64,000 nucleotides of DNA from Casuarina equisetifolia (lineage: Eukaryota; Streptophyta; Magnoliopsida; Fagales; Casuarinaceae): contig CM052362.1 of assembly GCA_028551475.1 (NCBI GenBank), forward strand, positions 13,942,521 to 14,006,520, given 5' to 3'. The notes under the pieces are model-generated. The model worked only from the letters and a program-made list of their open reading frames with translations. It was not told the DNA's origin and searched no databases. This document shows, piece by piece, positions 39,151 to 50,250 of this stretch. The stretch's first letter is position 1. Each line of letters begins with the position of its first letter. The translations under genes and the position numbers were made by a program.

Positions 39151-40315
39151 TGATAACTCTATTTTTATAGAGTTATTTTACCTATTTTAGGCAATAAATA
39201 ACTTTAATACTTGTGAGAAAACATTTAAACTCCTCTTTATTTACCTAAATTTATCTTGTTTATGTAGCACAAAGAGGAAGAAGAGGAAGAAGAGAGAGAA
39301 GAGAGAGAAAAGAGAGAAAAGAAGAAAAGCCGTGTGTTGCCGTCGAAACCAAGCAAGGGAGAAAAAGCTAGAAAAGAAGGAGAAAACCAAAGAAGAAAAA
39401 GAGAAATAGGGGCGCGAAAGCTTCCCTCTACTTCTTATAATTCTTAAATTGTAGGAATTTTGTAAAGAATTCTTAAAGAGAAGACAGTGCGGTGACAACT
39501 TTCTTGTTCTTTTTATTTAAGATATTTTGCTTAATTTCTACTATTACTTTGGTTTGTTATTTCAGTATGTTCTAAACTTCTTTTGTTAGAGTGAAGATGT
39601 AGCCTAACTATGATGATGTGAATTTTATAAGTTTTTATGTTTTGCAAGATATTTTATTTATGTGAGTTATATATTATTATGCTTAATGCTTTTAAGTGAT
39701 TGGCCATCACTTGAATGATTTGATGTGCATGTTTGAGACTGAGAGGTAATAATATACAATTGCTTCTTATAATATATAACCATGAATTAAATGTGGATAG
39801 ACATATACCATGTTGTTTGTGTGGCTTTAGGTGATAAGATAATCGAAAGATTTATTGTAAACTAGGAATGTTCACAGATCCTAATGCATTTGGTTTGTTT
39901 CAATTCATGTATAAAAGTATAATGAATTAATGAACTAAATAAGTTTGCTATAGCTAGACATAGGATAGTAAATAAATTAGGAAATTCCGCCATCACATAG
40001 GTAATATCATTCTTACAGGCATAAACTATGAAAATTCATATCTAGTAGTTATGGTGAAATTGGAAGCTCTAACATGTTTCTCATCTTGATTGTTCTTACT
40101 TAGATCCGATTTTAATTAGTATTGAGTTTTCGTTTTAGAAATTTTAAATTTTAATTCATCATCAACAATATTTTGATTTGCTAAATAAATTTTAAGATTA
40201 ATTTAACATTAGTACTTAATTAGTTTGGTATTCACCAATCTTCATAGGACGATACTTTTCTTATCATTATATTACTTGTTCGACATGTTCACTTGCATTT
40301 AAAATTCACTGAACA
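39151..40315 (+). repeat. Athila 3' LTR
   Basis: 1165 bp, same termini as the 5' copy. The inverted repeat is unchanged at 39154-39175. Confidence 0.94.
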
Positions 40316-41601
40316 ATTAACCATCCTTCCACTCGCATCGTCTTAGGTTTTCCTAACTCCAAGCCATATAAAGCCATTTCGGATATCCCCATTCTCTCCT
40401 TATCTACTTCCATTTCTTCGGTGTCCATTACTACCTCTTCCTGATCAGATAACTCCCCTCCCCATTCATCTAGCCAAATAGCCACCAAACTAAATAATCT
40501 CTTCTTACATTGGTGCCCCAATGTGTACTTATTGTTATAATGGAAGCACAACCCTTTCCTCTTCTACTCCTCTATCTCATCAAAGGTGAACTTCTTGACT
40601 AGTAGAGAATTTCTTCTTGAAATAACCTCATTACCTGACTTCCTAACAGAGGTAGACACCCCCCATTTCAAGTGATTGTTGCATTGCTCATAAATTCTAG
40701 CATATTGCATTGCCACATTTATAGTTTGAGGGTTTTTTTTGCATCTACATCAGCCTTAATATTCATTTTTAGACCATTTATAAACATGTCCACAACTTGT
40801 GAGGTTGCTACATGCCCTGATTGCATTAATAATGTCATAAAGTCCTCATAATATTTGGCTAAGCTACCAATCTAGACTAACTTTGATAATTTGCCCATAA
40901 GTTTACGAGATTTATTGGGACCATACCTTGCCAAGAGAACTTGCCGAAATGTGTCCCATGAGAGAGTTTCGCCTTGACTCTTAAACTCCATTTTCAACCC
41001 TAGTAACCACCGAACACTTAACCCAGACATACTCAAAGAAGCCACCCGTATCCTCTCGAAATCACTCAGTTCGTGGTATTCATAGAATTCTGAGGCAGTG
41101 AACAACCAAGCAGCGGGGTCTTCTTCTCTACTAAACCAGGGAAGATCAAACCTCAATAACTGTCCCAAGAAACCACCATCCTTGTTGTGGGAATCAAAAC
41201 CCCTTTCCCAATTAGAATTAAAATGGGAACCATTGTGTCCTTCATGGGGATCCTTGTAAGTTGTCCCATGAATCGTGAGAATTATGTGACCCTTGTTGGT
41301 CGCAAGAGTCACGAGATCCCTGCTGGTTGCGAGACCCATTAAGGTTTGCACCTTCTTCCCCATTGAGGTTAGAGCCCGAAGGCCCCTCCCCCTATTTAGA
41401 CCATCCCCTGTCGGAGGGTGATCACCCAAATGAGAAACATTATAAGAACCGTCTTTTGAGCCACCCTCATCTACTAAACAAGATTTAAGAAATTCAATCT
41501 TACCGAGCATGACTTTGAGCATGGACTTAATCCCGCCCATCTTTGACTCTAAAGTTGCAACTTTCTCCTCCATCTGTGGATTGTTGGGCTTTGATACCAA
41601 A

Positions 41602-41985
41602 TGTTTTAGTCTTGACTCCAAATGGGATTGAGCTTGCTGACCTGTGACCCAAGACCTGCTGCAGGGTCTTTCGAGTACAAAATCCTTAAGGGATTTTGGA
41701 CAAACGCATTTTCATCTACCGATCTTGGAAAGGATCAAGGGGACAAAGGGGATAACAAGGGCTATAATCGGGAACCCTAGAACTGGTGTTTAGGACAAGA
41801 GATAAAACTTCAACCAGAACCAAAATCGTTTTACAATCAGGATAAATGAGCCCTCCCTTTGTACACTTGGGTTGGGTTCTATACCATCTAATCAGGTCTG
41901 TTTCTATCAGACAATAGGACCCTTTTCCTAATTGAAAAACACAGCAAGGCCCACATATAATGGGCAACCCAAAATACCTATAACA
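41602..41985 (-). repeat. Chromovirus 5' LTR
   Basis: 384 bp, starting TGTTATAGG on minus and ending ...AAACA. The tRNA primer-binding site follows directly (about 41601-41587). Confidence 0.92.
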
Positions 41986-41990
41986 CTTAT

Positions 41991-43485
41991 CCTGCTTAAT
42001 ATTTTGTTAGAATATATTCTTTTGCTCGAGCATTATAAACTTGGGTTTTAATACCACTTCAGAAGAGGGTTAATTTTTCCCTTAAAGCCAATCATTGAGA
42101 AGAACCAATATTTCCTACATATCTCACTGGAAATGTGTTATTTGCCTTTATTCTTAAGCTTGGACAATATCGGTCCTAACCCATAAGCTATCTTCTGTAA
42201 ATGCAAAAAGCTAAAACAACCATAGTACTCTTATGTGCTTGCATAACGAGCTTGGTTTATGGTCTATTAAATTGAAGTAGGCACGTTTTTTGAACAATTG
42301 TGTGAACTTCTTTTGGTTGTGGATCACCTATTAGTTTAGTGACAAATTGATAAGGCTTAGGGGTTAAGAGGTTCTAGATTTGACACTTAGTTGGATGCAT
42401 ATGTAAAAATAAAAAATCAAAAATCAAAAATCAAAAAATCAAAACAAAGAAAAAGGAATAGCAATTTGTCACTCGATGTAGTGAAAATAGAGTTTCTATT
42501 TGAGGGAATTATTATAAAACATACATAAAAGACTTTGCCTTCTCTCTAACCTCCCTCTACCTAAATACTCCAATCGCCACCATACCAAGGTTAGCAGTTA
42601 GACCTTAAGGCAATGGACATAATTCTTATCTTCACTCTAAACGCCTAGACAGCTAGGCCTCTTACATTAAGTGCTTCAAAGAAGCCTCACATCACAACCT
42701 TTGAAACTAAAAATGCATGAAGCAGATCATTGACATGGAACCAAAACTGGGCAAAAACAAAGCGCATGGAACACAAAATTAGGACACACGTAACAAATAC
42801 ATTGTTTCTCCTTAATTATAGTGAAGTTTTTGTCTATCTTTTTTTTTGTCATTTCAACTTACATTTTATAATTGGAGTAGGGGCGATAGCTGAAGTAGCT
42901 AGAATAAACTTGCAAGAACTACTCTCCAATGACTTTGAGATGTTAAGAAAAGCAAGCCTTTACACACTAAGAAAGGCTTAAGAATCTATCATTAAAATAT
43001 TTTTGATGACAAAAAGCAGTTGTTGCGTTTCGGTTACAAGATATTGGTTAAAAGAAGTCATTAGAAACCCTAAAAATCAGGTCACCAACTCCGCTAATAA
43101 TAAGTTACAAAAAGCAAATATATTTATGAAAAAAATCATTTCATAATACCAAAAGTTAACCATTTCCCCACATCATCGTTGTTATCCAAAAGGGCCCCGC
43201 CTGAATTAAACACATTTGGTCAACCTTTTTTCTACAATGGCCAAAAGTGGACAAACGCATTCTTATCCATTTTTCAAGGCAATTATATAAATTTTATCAA
43301 CATTTCACAATTTAGAATTCTCACAAAGTTCACTTTGCACCTCATTACCAGCATTTTATCACCTCCATATCTATCATACTTGAGCTATTAGCATGCACTT
43401 AAGGGCAATCATTAAGTTAAAACTATGGATAAGGAGTTAGTAGCCCTTGGGTCAATCATATGTGGAATGTTATTCATTTTTTGCT
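41991..43485. other. Intergenic DNA between retroelements
   Basis: No recognised gene or element. An imperfect AAAAATC tandem lies at about 42407-42440. A frame at 42730-42981 has no recognisable family. Parts may be old repeat DNA of unknown origin. Confidence 0.45.
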
Positions 43486-43489
43486 AGTT

Positions 43490-45500
43490 GTTGAGCTAGT
43501 AGATGTAAGTGGATGTACAAAATAAAGTATTATGTAGATGGTGCAGTTAAGAGGTATAAGGCCCATTTGGTGTCTTAGGGATTCATTTAACATGAATGGA
43601 AAGATTACTAGAAGAATTTTGTTTTAGTTGTAAGATGGTTACCATGTGCTCAATGATCAACATTGTAGTTGAACATTGATGAGTTCACCAATTAGATGTA
43701 TAAAATACTTTTCTACATGGATATTTATTTAAGGAGGTCTACATACAATTACCACTAGATATTCCATGTAAAGGGGATTGTTTAGTATGTTGCTTATAGA
43801 AGTCATTCTATCAACTAAAGTAAGTTTCAGGACAATGATATGCAAAATTTAAAAAGGCCTTCCTTGCAATTGGATTTCATCATTCACATGATGACTATAC
43901 CTTGTTCATCAAGCAATATAATGGTATGTTTATCATTCTCTTGTTTTATCTTGATAATATCCTTAAAAGTAGAGACAACCTTGATGCATATTAGATTTTA
44001 AGAGATATATGCACTTGAATTTTCATGTAAAGAATCTTGGTTAGTGCAAGTATTTTTTGTTATTGAGATCACTTGCTTGTGACAAGGCGTATTTCTTAGT
44101 TAGCATAAGTATGTGTTATAGTTAATGTCAGAAGTTAGGCTTATGGGATCAAACCTATTAAAGTTGACCACCCTTGAGTATAATATTGAAGATCTTAAAA
44201 AGTGCTACGATCCATCACTTAAGAAAAAATCTTCATTTTAGAGGATGATTGAGGGACTAGCCTAGTTGACCATGACAAGGCTTAACCTTAATTTTATTAG
44301 CACCTCAGTTACTTTGTCAACATTCCTAAGCATTTGTATATGGATGTCATCATGAAAGTGCTAAGGTATGTTAAGAATTCATCTATACTTGGCTTGTTCT
44401 TCTCATCTTTCTCCCAATTGGAGTTGTTTGCCTATTATGACTTTGATTATGTGATTTGTTTCATGTTATGAAGATGTATTATTGGCTATGGTGTTAGGCT
44501 TGGTGATGTATTATTGGTTATGATGTTGAACTAGGTAAGTTAGCACAAATATGTGTTAGAGTTGATTTTAGAAGTTGGACTTACAAGATCAAACCTACCA
44601 TTATGCCTATTGAGTGAAACTTAAAGTTAACTACACCTGAGTATAATGTTGAAGATCCTAACAAGTGCCATGGTCCACCACTTAAGAAAACATCTTCATT
44701 TTAGAGGATGATTAAGGAATGGCCTAGTTGACCACAACAAGCATTAATTTGTCAACACTCCCAAGCATTTGCATATGGATGCCATCTTGAAAGTGCTAAG
44801 GTATGTCAAGAATTCCTTTGAACTTGCCATGTTCTTTTCATCTTTCTCTAATTGGAGTTATTTCCCTATTATGACTTTGATTATGTGATTTTTTTTTCAT
44901 GTTGTGAAGATGTATCATTGGCTATGGTGTTAGGCTAGGTGAGTTCCTAGTGTCTTGGGTAACCAAGAAGTGGTTAATCCTTTCTAGGTTATCAACTAAG
45001 TTAGGAGTATAGAGATAGACTTATACTGTCTATGAGATCATTTGGCTCATTAGACTCTTCAAAGATTTTAGTGTTCTTTTTTTTTCTCATTTTTTCTAGT
45101 TGTTTGGTGACTTCGTACTGTGACAATAAGGTAGCTCATCATATAGTTGCAAATCTTATATTTAATAAGTAGATGAAACATATAGAAATTGAATGTCAAT
45201 TTGCATAGGAGAAATTGGAGAAAGGTATCCTTTAGGCACACTACATAAGGACAAAGGAGCAACCTATAGATAAATTTATAAAAGCGTTATGTAGTAGACA
45301 ACATCAAGTATTCAAACTTGAAGTATTTAATTTATACAAACTTGTAGTTTAAGGGGAAGTATTGAGAATATTGATATTGCATTCGATGAATTAATTTCTT
45401 GCCTGTTCTATTTATGATTTTCTAGTGTAATTGTTGTAAGGCTTGGTCCACTAGTAGCTATTTATAAGTCGTACATATAACTATTATTCTTTAACAAGTG
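43490..45500 (+). mobile_element. Decayed Ty1-copia fragment (reverse transcriptase and RNase H)
   Basis: From about 43.5 kb the three forward frames carry successive Ty1-copia reverse transcriptase blocks, then the RNase H region (about 44.9-45.3 kb) with a motif like THIEID. A purine tract (AAGGGGAAG at about 45351) and a TGAGAATATTG sequence look like the beginning of a 3' LTR, whose end I cannot fix. No gag, integrase or 5' LTR is seen. It contains an internal repeated segment. It is heavily broken and old. Confidence 0.8.
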
Positions 45501-45975
45501 TGAATACATCCTGAAGCCTGCGGTCATACACAGATCTGCGCGTTTCTTTTGTTTGGTGCATGTTTCTTAATGCAATCCGTAAAAGGGATGATGCCACCTT
45601 AATGGGGCGACTAACATGAGAGAGCCCTATATTCTTCATGGCATGAAGCCATCAAAATGCTTTGTTTCAAAAGCTATGGTGATTAGATTAGTGAAGAAAA
45701 GTAACATTTTTTTTCACTCTTCTGAGATGGCTAATTTCTCACAAACTTTGACTTGTAGGTTCCCTCCAATCTTATGAATGACCGTTTTCTCATTTCTTTC
45801 TTCCTTGACGGAATCTTATGGTTCAACTCTTCTCTTTGCGATGTGTGATTTTTGTTTGTATGCATAAGCAGGAGGATCTAGTTCAGGAACCAAATGTTAC
45901 ACTTGGCCCAACTCCAGCTGTCATGCTTAGGATTTCCCCCCCACCCTTTTTTCGATCTCTCTTGAAAGCTCTCAT
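45501..45975. other. Intergenic DNA before the TRIM-like element
   Basis: No recognised gene. A frame starting near 45818 runs into the LTR and has no family resemblance. Confidence 0.5.
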
Positions 45976-46498
45976 TGTTAGGATTGGTGGAACAATTAAG
46001 TTAAAGGGTATGGTTGTCATTACAATCAGGGGTCTTTATACAATTGTGGAACTAGGAAATATCTTTTAGATGTAGTGGATTTCCTAGTAGTGTTGGATTA
46101 GGATTCTTATCCTTATTCCTAGTAGTGTTGGAGTAGGATTCTTATCCTTATGTGGAAGCAGGTTTTCCTAGTAGTATTCAACTAGGATTCCTTCAGGGTT
46201 TTTCTATAAATAGGAGAAGTATAGAGAAACTTAGTGGACAAATTAAGAGAGTCCCCATGGGGGGGCTAATTGTTGAAGAAGGCCCCTCTCATGGATTCTA
46301 GTTGATGAGAGAATCCATGAGATACCTATTTGAGGAGAGGGAATGTATGAGAAAATCTAATGAGAAGAGACTACAGGGGACGTAGGACATTATGATGTTC
46401 CGAACCTCTTAAATCTGTTGTGTTTGGGTGTGTGAGTTCTTATATTTGTGTGTTCAATCTCTATGTGGATAATGCGACTTTGTTGAATTCTCTCAACA
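45976..46498 (+). repeat. TRIM-like 5' LTR
   Basis: 523 bp. A 40-bp unit (CCTAGTAGTGTTGGAT/GTAGG...) is repeated in tandem at about 46082-46160. A TATA box (TATAAATA) lies at 46205-46212, followed by a 13-bp stem-loop at 46287-46322. Confidence 0.93.
46287..46322 (+). promoter_or_regulatory. 13-bp perfect stem-loop in the TRIM-like leader
   Basis: TCTCATGGATTCT at 46287-46299 pairs with AGAATCCATGAGA at 46310-46322 around a 10-base loop. It lies about 80 bp after the TATA box and so inside the likely transcript. In the 3' LTR the one change in the stem still allows a G-U pair. Confidence 0.8.
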
Positions 46499-46571
46499 AG
46501 TGGTATCAAAGCCAAGTTTGGATCCCAACAAGTGGTATGGGAGACAAGTTTGGTTTCTAACAAGTGGTATG
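46499..46571 (+). repeat. Three 32-bp repeats of the primer-binding region
   Basis: CAACAAGTGGTAT or TAACAAGTGGTAT recurs with a 32-bp period: TGGTAT starts at 46501, 46533 and 46565. Only the first copy continues into CAAAGCC, the full primer-binding match. Confidence 0.85.
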
Positions 46572-47311
46572 GTGAGCATGGACTGTGGAAGATCGGGACC
46601 AAAGATGATAGATCGAATATGATGAATGCAATTGAAGAAGCAGATTGATGTGTTTTAAGGTGAGATTTTCTCTTTCCCTAAATCCAGTTTGATTTTGGAT
46701 GATATTGATGTAGATCAACTGGAATACATTGTTGGAGTTGTGGATTGAGGTTTGCAAAGTGCAGATCTATGTCTCTTTGTCTATATCTGAGCATTTGGCT
46801 CAAGTTGTGGCATCAGATGACAGAGAATGGTAGAGATATTGATGTTTAAGGGGGAGCACTTTGTTGAAGTTGTTGATGAATTGTTGATTGAGGGGGAGCA
46901 TGTTATGCTCCTATGTTGACGTGATGCTCCTATGTTGATGTGATTGATGAAGTAAAAATTTGGGATTTTTCAAGTTTGTCGATATTCAGATGAGGTGTAT
47001 TGAGACTCCGACGGTTAATTCCGGAGAAGCACCAACATTTCTGGATAGGAGGTGGACTCTTTGTTGGGGATTTTGAAGAGTGATCTCAATTGTTGTGGAA
47101 GTCCTATGATTTTTACTTTTATTGAGGGCCTCATGGTGGAGGACACATTTAGATGGAAGAAACCCATGATGATGTGTAGATGCTTGGAAAGAAACATGGC
47201 CTAGGACAGGTGCAACCTAGAAGAGGCTGAAATGGAAGTGCCTAAGGAGGTATGACCTAAGAGAGGTGGTTTAAAGAAAAGACAAGATGGCATAGTTGAT
47301 GCGGGCTTATT

Positions 47312-47535
47312 TTGAAGAGAGTTTTGTCCAATCTTTCTCTATCAAAAAGATTGTGGCTATAGAAGTTGAAGAGAGTTTTTTGCAATCTTCTTTTTCAAAA
47401 GATTGTGGTTGAAGAGAGTTTACTTAGTCTTTCTCTGTCCAAAGACTATAGCTGTAGAAGTTGAAAAGAGTTTCTCCAATCTTTCTCTTTCCAAAGATTG
47501 TGGTTGTGTAGTTGATAATTTGAAGAGATTTTCTA
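47312..47535 (+). repeat. Internal tandem repeat of the TRIM-like element
   Basis: Units of 43-59 bp start with TTGAAGAGAGTTT or a close variant at 47312, 47366, 47409, 47461 and 47520. Each full unit carries an AATCTTTCT...AAAGATTGTGG inverted pair (AATCTTT / AAAGATT), so each unit could fold into its own hairpin. Confidence 0.8.
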
Positions 47536-47586
47536 TACTTTCCTATGGTGCAGGGATGTTGCACTAAATTGTTCCAAGGGGGAGAG

Positions 47587-48107
47587 TGTTAGGATTGGTG
47601 GAACAATTAAGTTAAAGGGTATGGTTGTCATTACAATCAGGGGTCTTTATATAATTGTGGAACTAGGAAATATCTTCTAGATGTAGTGGATTTCCTTGTA
47701 GTGTTGGATTAGGATTCTTATCCTTATTCCTAGTAGTGTTGGAGTAAGATTCTTATCCTTATGTGGAAGCAAGTTTTCCTAGTAGTATTCAACTAGGATT
47801 CCTTCAGGGTTTTTCTATAAATAGGAGAAGTATAGAGAAACTTAGTGGACAAATTAAGAGAGTCCCCATGGGGGGCTAATTGTTGAAGAAGACCCCTTTC
47901 ATGGATTCTAGTTGATGAGAGAATCCATGAGATACCTATTTGAGGAGAGGGAATGTATGAGAAAATTTAATGAGAAGAGACTACGGGGACGTAGGACATT
48001 ATGATGTTCTGAACCTCTTAAATCTGTTGTGTTTGGGTGTGTGCGTTCTTATATTTGTGTGTTCAATTTCTATGTGGATAATGCGACTTTGTTGAATTCT
48101 CTCAACA
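47587..48107 (+). repeat. TRIM-like 3' LTR
   Basis: 521 bp, same termini, TATA box and stem-loop as the 5' copy. It directly follows the purine tract. Confidence 0.93.
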
Positions 48108-48112
48108 CTCAT

Positions 48113-50250
48113 GGTCCCAGATAGCGGGAAAACGAAGGAAGATTCATGGCCCGAGGGGGCACAAAAATAGAAGAAACTTGCAAAGCGAGTCAAGGCACGC
48201 TATCTAAAAAATAATGGGAATCATACGCGACGTGTTCGGGCCACGCGATTGCAGTGTCCATGTGGAGAATATGTGTGAGGAGAAAAGTTCGTTCGTCTCT
48301 CGAGGAAAATGACGGATCTTCTGCATAAACCTCACAAAAAGTCGGTTTGTTTACTCTATTATTTTAAGATAGCAGCTTTTGACGCGGATCAAGCACGGCC
48401 AGACATGTATCTAACTCGAACCTCAGTGAAGACGACATTCATAGAAAAGAGAAAACTGAAGCAGACAACGGCAGAAGAGCAGGACCACATACATGTAGAT
48501 GCTTGTCTGATGCACAAACTGTTTTTGCAGTTCTTGTGCATCTACACGGACTGTGAAAACAAAATGCAGAAACGTAATGATTAAAGAGAAACACTTCAGG
48601 GGCACTTTCTGCTGCAAAAAGGGTGGAACACGAAAGGCATGGAAGATCTCATCCTGAACGTAGTACTTGAAATTAAAAGGAGAACCATGGAAAGCTAAAT
48701 TTGAAAGCATATCACCGTTTTCTCGTTTCATGCTAAGAGCAAAAACGTCGTTACTCCCACCTAAGACGGAAAGCTATATAATTCGAACCAGTGATCAAAT
48801 CTGACCTTATTATTTCTTTCAACTAATTTTTTGAAAATTCATCTTTCTAATAAGATATTAGGGTTTAACTTCAAATACCATACATTATCCTTCATCCTTA
48901 TACTAACACCACAACTTCATTCTATTACTCATAGATTGGCTCACATTTTTGCTGGTCGAGTGGAGGGAGACCATCTAATCCAAACCAGCAATTAAATTGA
49001 GCTTATAAGCAGAAGGAAGGTGCATCTTGGACTATGAGGATCCTTCAATACAATCGTCATCTCCTGAAAGCATGACAATTCTCAATTCTTTCCTCGCATG
49101 CATTAATCCCAACAAATGGATTAATTTTATCTTTAGCTGTCAGACTCTCTCCTATTGACAAGGGCAAAACAGTGAATGGGTCGGTCCATATTTCCAGCAT
49201 ATTATTAGGTTATAAACCAACAATGCAAGAAAGCACATGGAAGGGAAGAAAAAAGGAAAGAGATCCTCTTCACATGGGAGAAAGCAGAGACTACACCATT
49301 TTTCTTGGAGTTATTTGCTCACTTTGAAACGGAAGCTCAAGGCTTCATACCGTGGGAGAATCTCCCCATGTGCACTCCACAAATGGTGAGAAACATGTGA
49401 TCTAATAATCAACCTTAGAACAGGACCCTTTTCTAGTGTGAACAGAAACAGTTTCTATTCCTCACGACTCCCTGGCCATGAAATAAGTCATTCGTTCGAT
49501 CTTGACCGGATATTCCATGTAGTCAGGCACACTGTGAGCATATCCTATCCTCCTTGGGAACGATGGGTACAGGAGAAAGAAACTAGCACATTGCGAGATG
49601 GCCTAACCTCGCATTAGGTGATGGAACTAGAGTTCTCCGCCTAAATCAATCTTTCTTCTTCGTTTCTGTCCTTGGTTTCAATGACATCCAATCTCAAGAG
49701 TTCAACTTCAGTGGTAATACCCAGATCAATACATTCGCTTCGTCACAAGAAAATTATTGTAGAAAGCATAGGCTTCACCAACCATCCATTTTTTGATTTT
49801 TAAGTCAACAACAAAACTGGAATAAATTAGGAAGTGTAGAATATTCTCCACTAAGTACAAAAGAGGAATTTCAAAAGCCAGGCTGCCTTATGCACAGAAA
49901 ATTCACACACCAAACGCTGGTCGACTGATACCGATTGGATGAATTCAACAACCCAAATTTATACAGCCTTCATGTTTGTCAAAGTTGTAGAATTTGCAAC
50001 CAATCATATGAGCTCCCATAACAGCCACCAGTACGAAATTTAAGTAAAACAAAACCTCAATACGTATATTTATTCCTGAAGGCACTTTTGCAAGGTTCTC
50101 CAACACAAACCAGAAAAAAAAAAAGAGCGACAATTCCACGAACAATGGTCTATGACAATCCAAGACCAAACCACTTAAACTAACACAATTGGAATTACCA
50201 GAAACAGAACTAAAAGAGAACAAATTATCGATCATCCATTAAGCAAGGGA
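48113..50250. other. Intergenic DNA; DUF7054 gene 3' flank at its end
   Basis: No recognised gene. Frames at 48.3-48.7 kb overlap on both strands without family resemblance. About 49.9-50.25 kb is probably the 3' UTR of the minus-strand gene that follows; an AATAAA in minus orientation lies at about 50067-50073. Confidence 0.5.

Larger units (their letters stand above)
30932..40315 (+). mobile_element. Athila-type Ty3-gypsy retrotransposon, nested
   Basis: A 9.4-kb element on plus, opposite to its host element. LTRs lie at 30932-32094 and 39151-40315. The primer-binding site at about 32101-32118 (TGGCTCTGTTGTCGGGGA) resembles the Athila-type site. A purine tract (TTTGGGGGGTTT) precedes the 3' LTR. 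Parts: gag (about 32.4-33.3 kb), protease (about 34.0-34.4 kb), reverse transcriptase (about 34.8-35.7 kb), RNase H (about 35.8-36.2 kb) and integrase (about 36.4-37.5 kb). About 1.6 kb of non-coding DNA follows before the 3' LTR, where some Athila elements carry an env-like gene; none is seen here. By hand count the LTRs differ by roughly 40 substitutions (about 3.5-4%), so it is much younger than its host. The structure is complete end to end, but the coding region carries several breaks. Confidence 0.94.
30927..40320. repeat. 5-bp target-site duplication (ATTAA) of the Athila element
   Basis: ATTAA at 30927-30931 and at 40316-40320 flanks the two Athila LTRs exactly. It lies between the gag zinc-knuckle and protease regions of the chromovirus. 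Confidence 0.92.
26952..41985 (-). mobile_element. Ty3-gypsy chromovirus, host to a nested Athila element
   Basis: Oriented on minus, with 384-bp LTRs at 41602-41985 (5') and 26952-27335 (3'). A primer-binding site (TTTGGTATCAAAGCC, matching initiator-Met tRNA apart from one base) lies next to the 5' LTR, and a purine tract (ATGGGGGAGGGAA) next to the 3' LTR. Parts in order along the element: gag with a zinc-knuckle region (about 41.6-40.3 kb), protease (about 30.9-30.5 kb), reverse transcriptase (about 30.4-29.2 kb), RNase H (about 29.2-28.9 kb), integrase (about 28.7-27.7 kb) and a chromodomain-like tail (about 27.7-27.4 kb). Without the nested element it is about 5.6 kb, a size and LTR length like Reina-type chromoviruses; the lineage is not certain. 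LTRs differ at roughly 52 of 384 positions by my hand count, so it is old. It is broken, with many breaks. Confidence 0.92.
26947..41990. repeat. 5-bp target-site duplication (CTTAT) of the chromovirus
   Basis: CTTAT at 26947-26951 abuts the left LTR and the identical CTTAT at 41986-41990 abuts the right LTR. It marks both ends of a single insertion event despite the 9.4-kb element later inserted inside. Confidence 0.9.
45976..48107 (+). mobile_element. Non-coding LTR retroelement (TRIM/SMART-like), structurally whole
   Basis: Total 2132 bp: LTRs of 523 bp (45976-46498) and 521 bp (47587-48107) enclose 1088 bp without any gag or pol similarity. The primer-binding site TGGTATCAAAGCC starts at 46501, two bases after the LTR. 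The purine tract AAGGGGGAGAG directly precedes the 3' LTR. LTRs start TGTTAGG and end CAACA. By hand count they differ at 11 substitutions and 2 single-base indels (about 2%), so the insertion is young. It is longer than classical TRIMs and shorter than LARDs. It must have moved with proteins supplied by another element; primer site and 5-bp duplication fit a copia-type or gypsy-type helper, which I cannot distinguish. Confidence 0.92.
45971..48112. repeat. 5-bp target-site duplication (CTCAT) of the TRIM-like element
   Basis: CTCAT at 45971-45975 and at 48108-48112 flanks the two LTRs exactly. Confidence 0.93.

Noticed and set aside
47312-47535. CRISPR-like array
   Set aside because: Unit lengths are uneven, the units are degenerate with no unique spacers, and they lie inside a plant LTR element.
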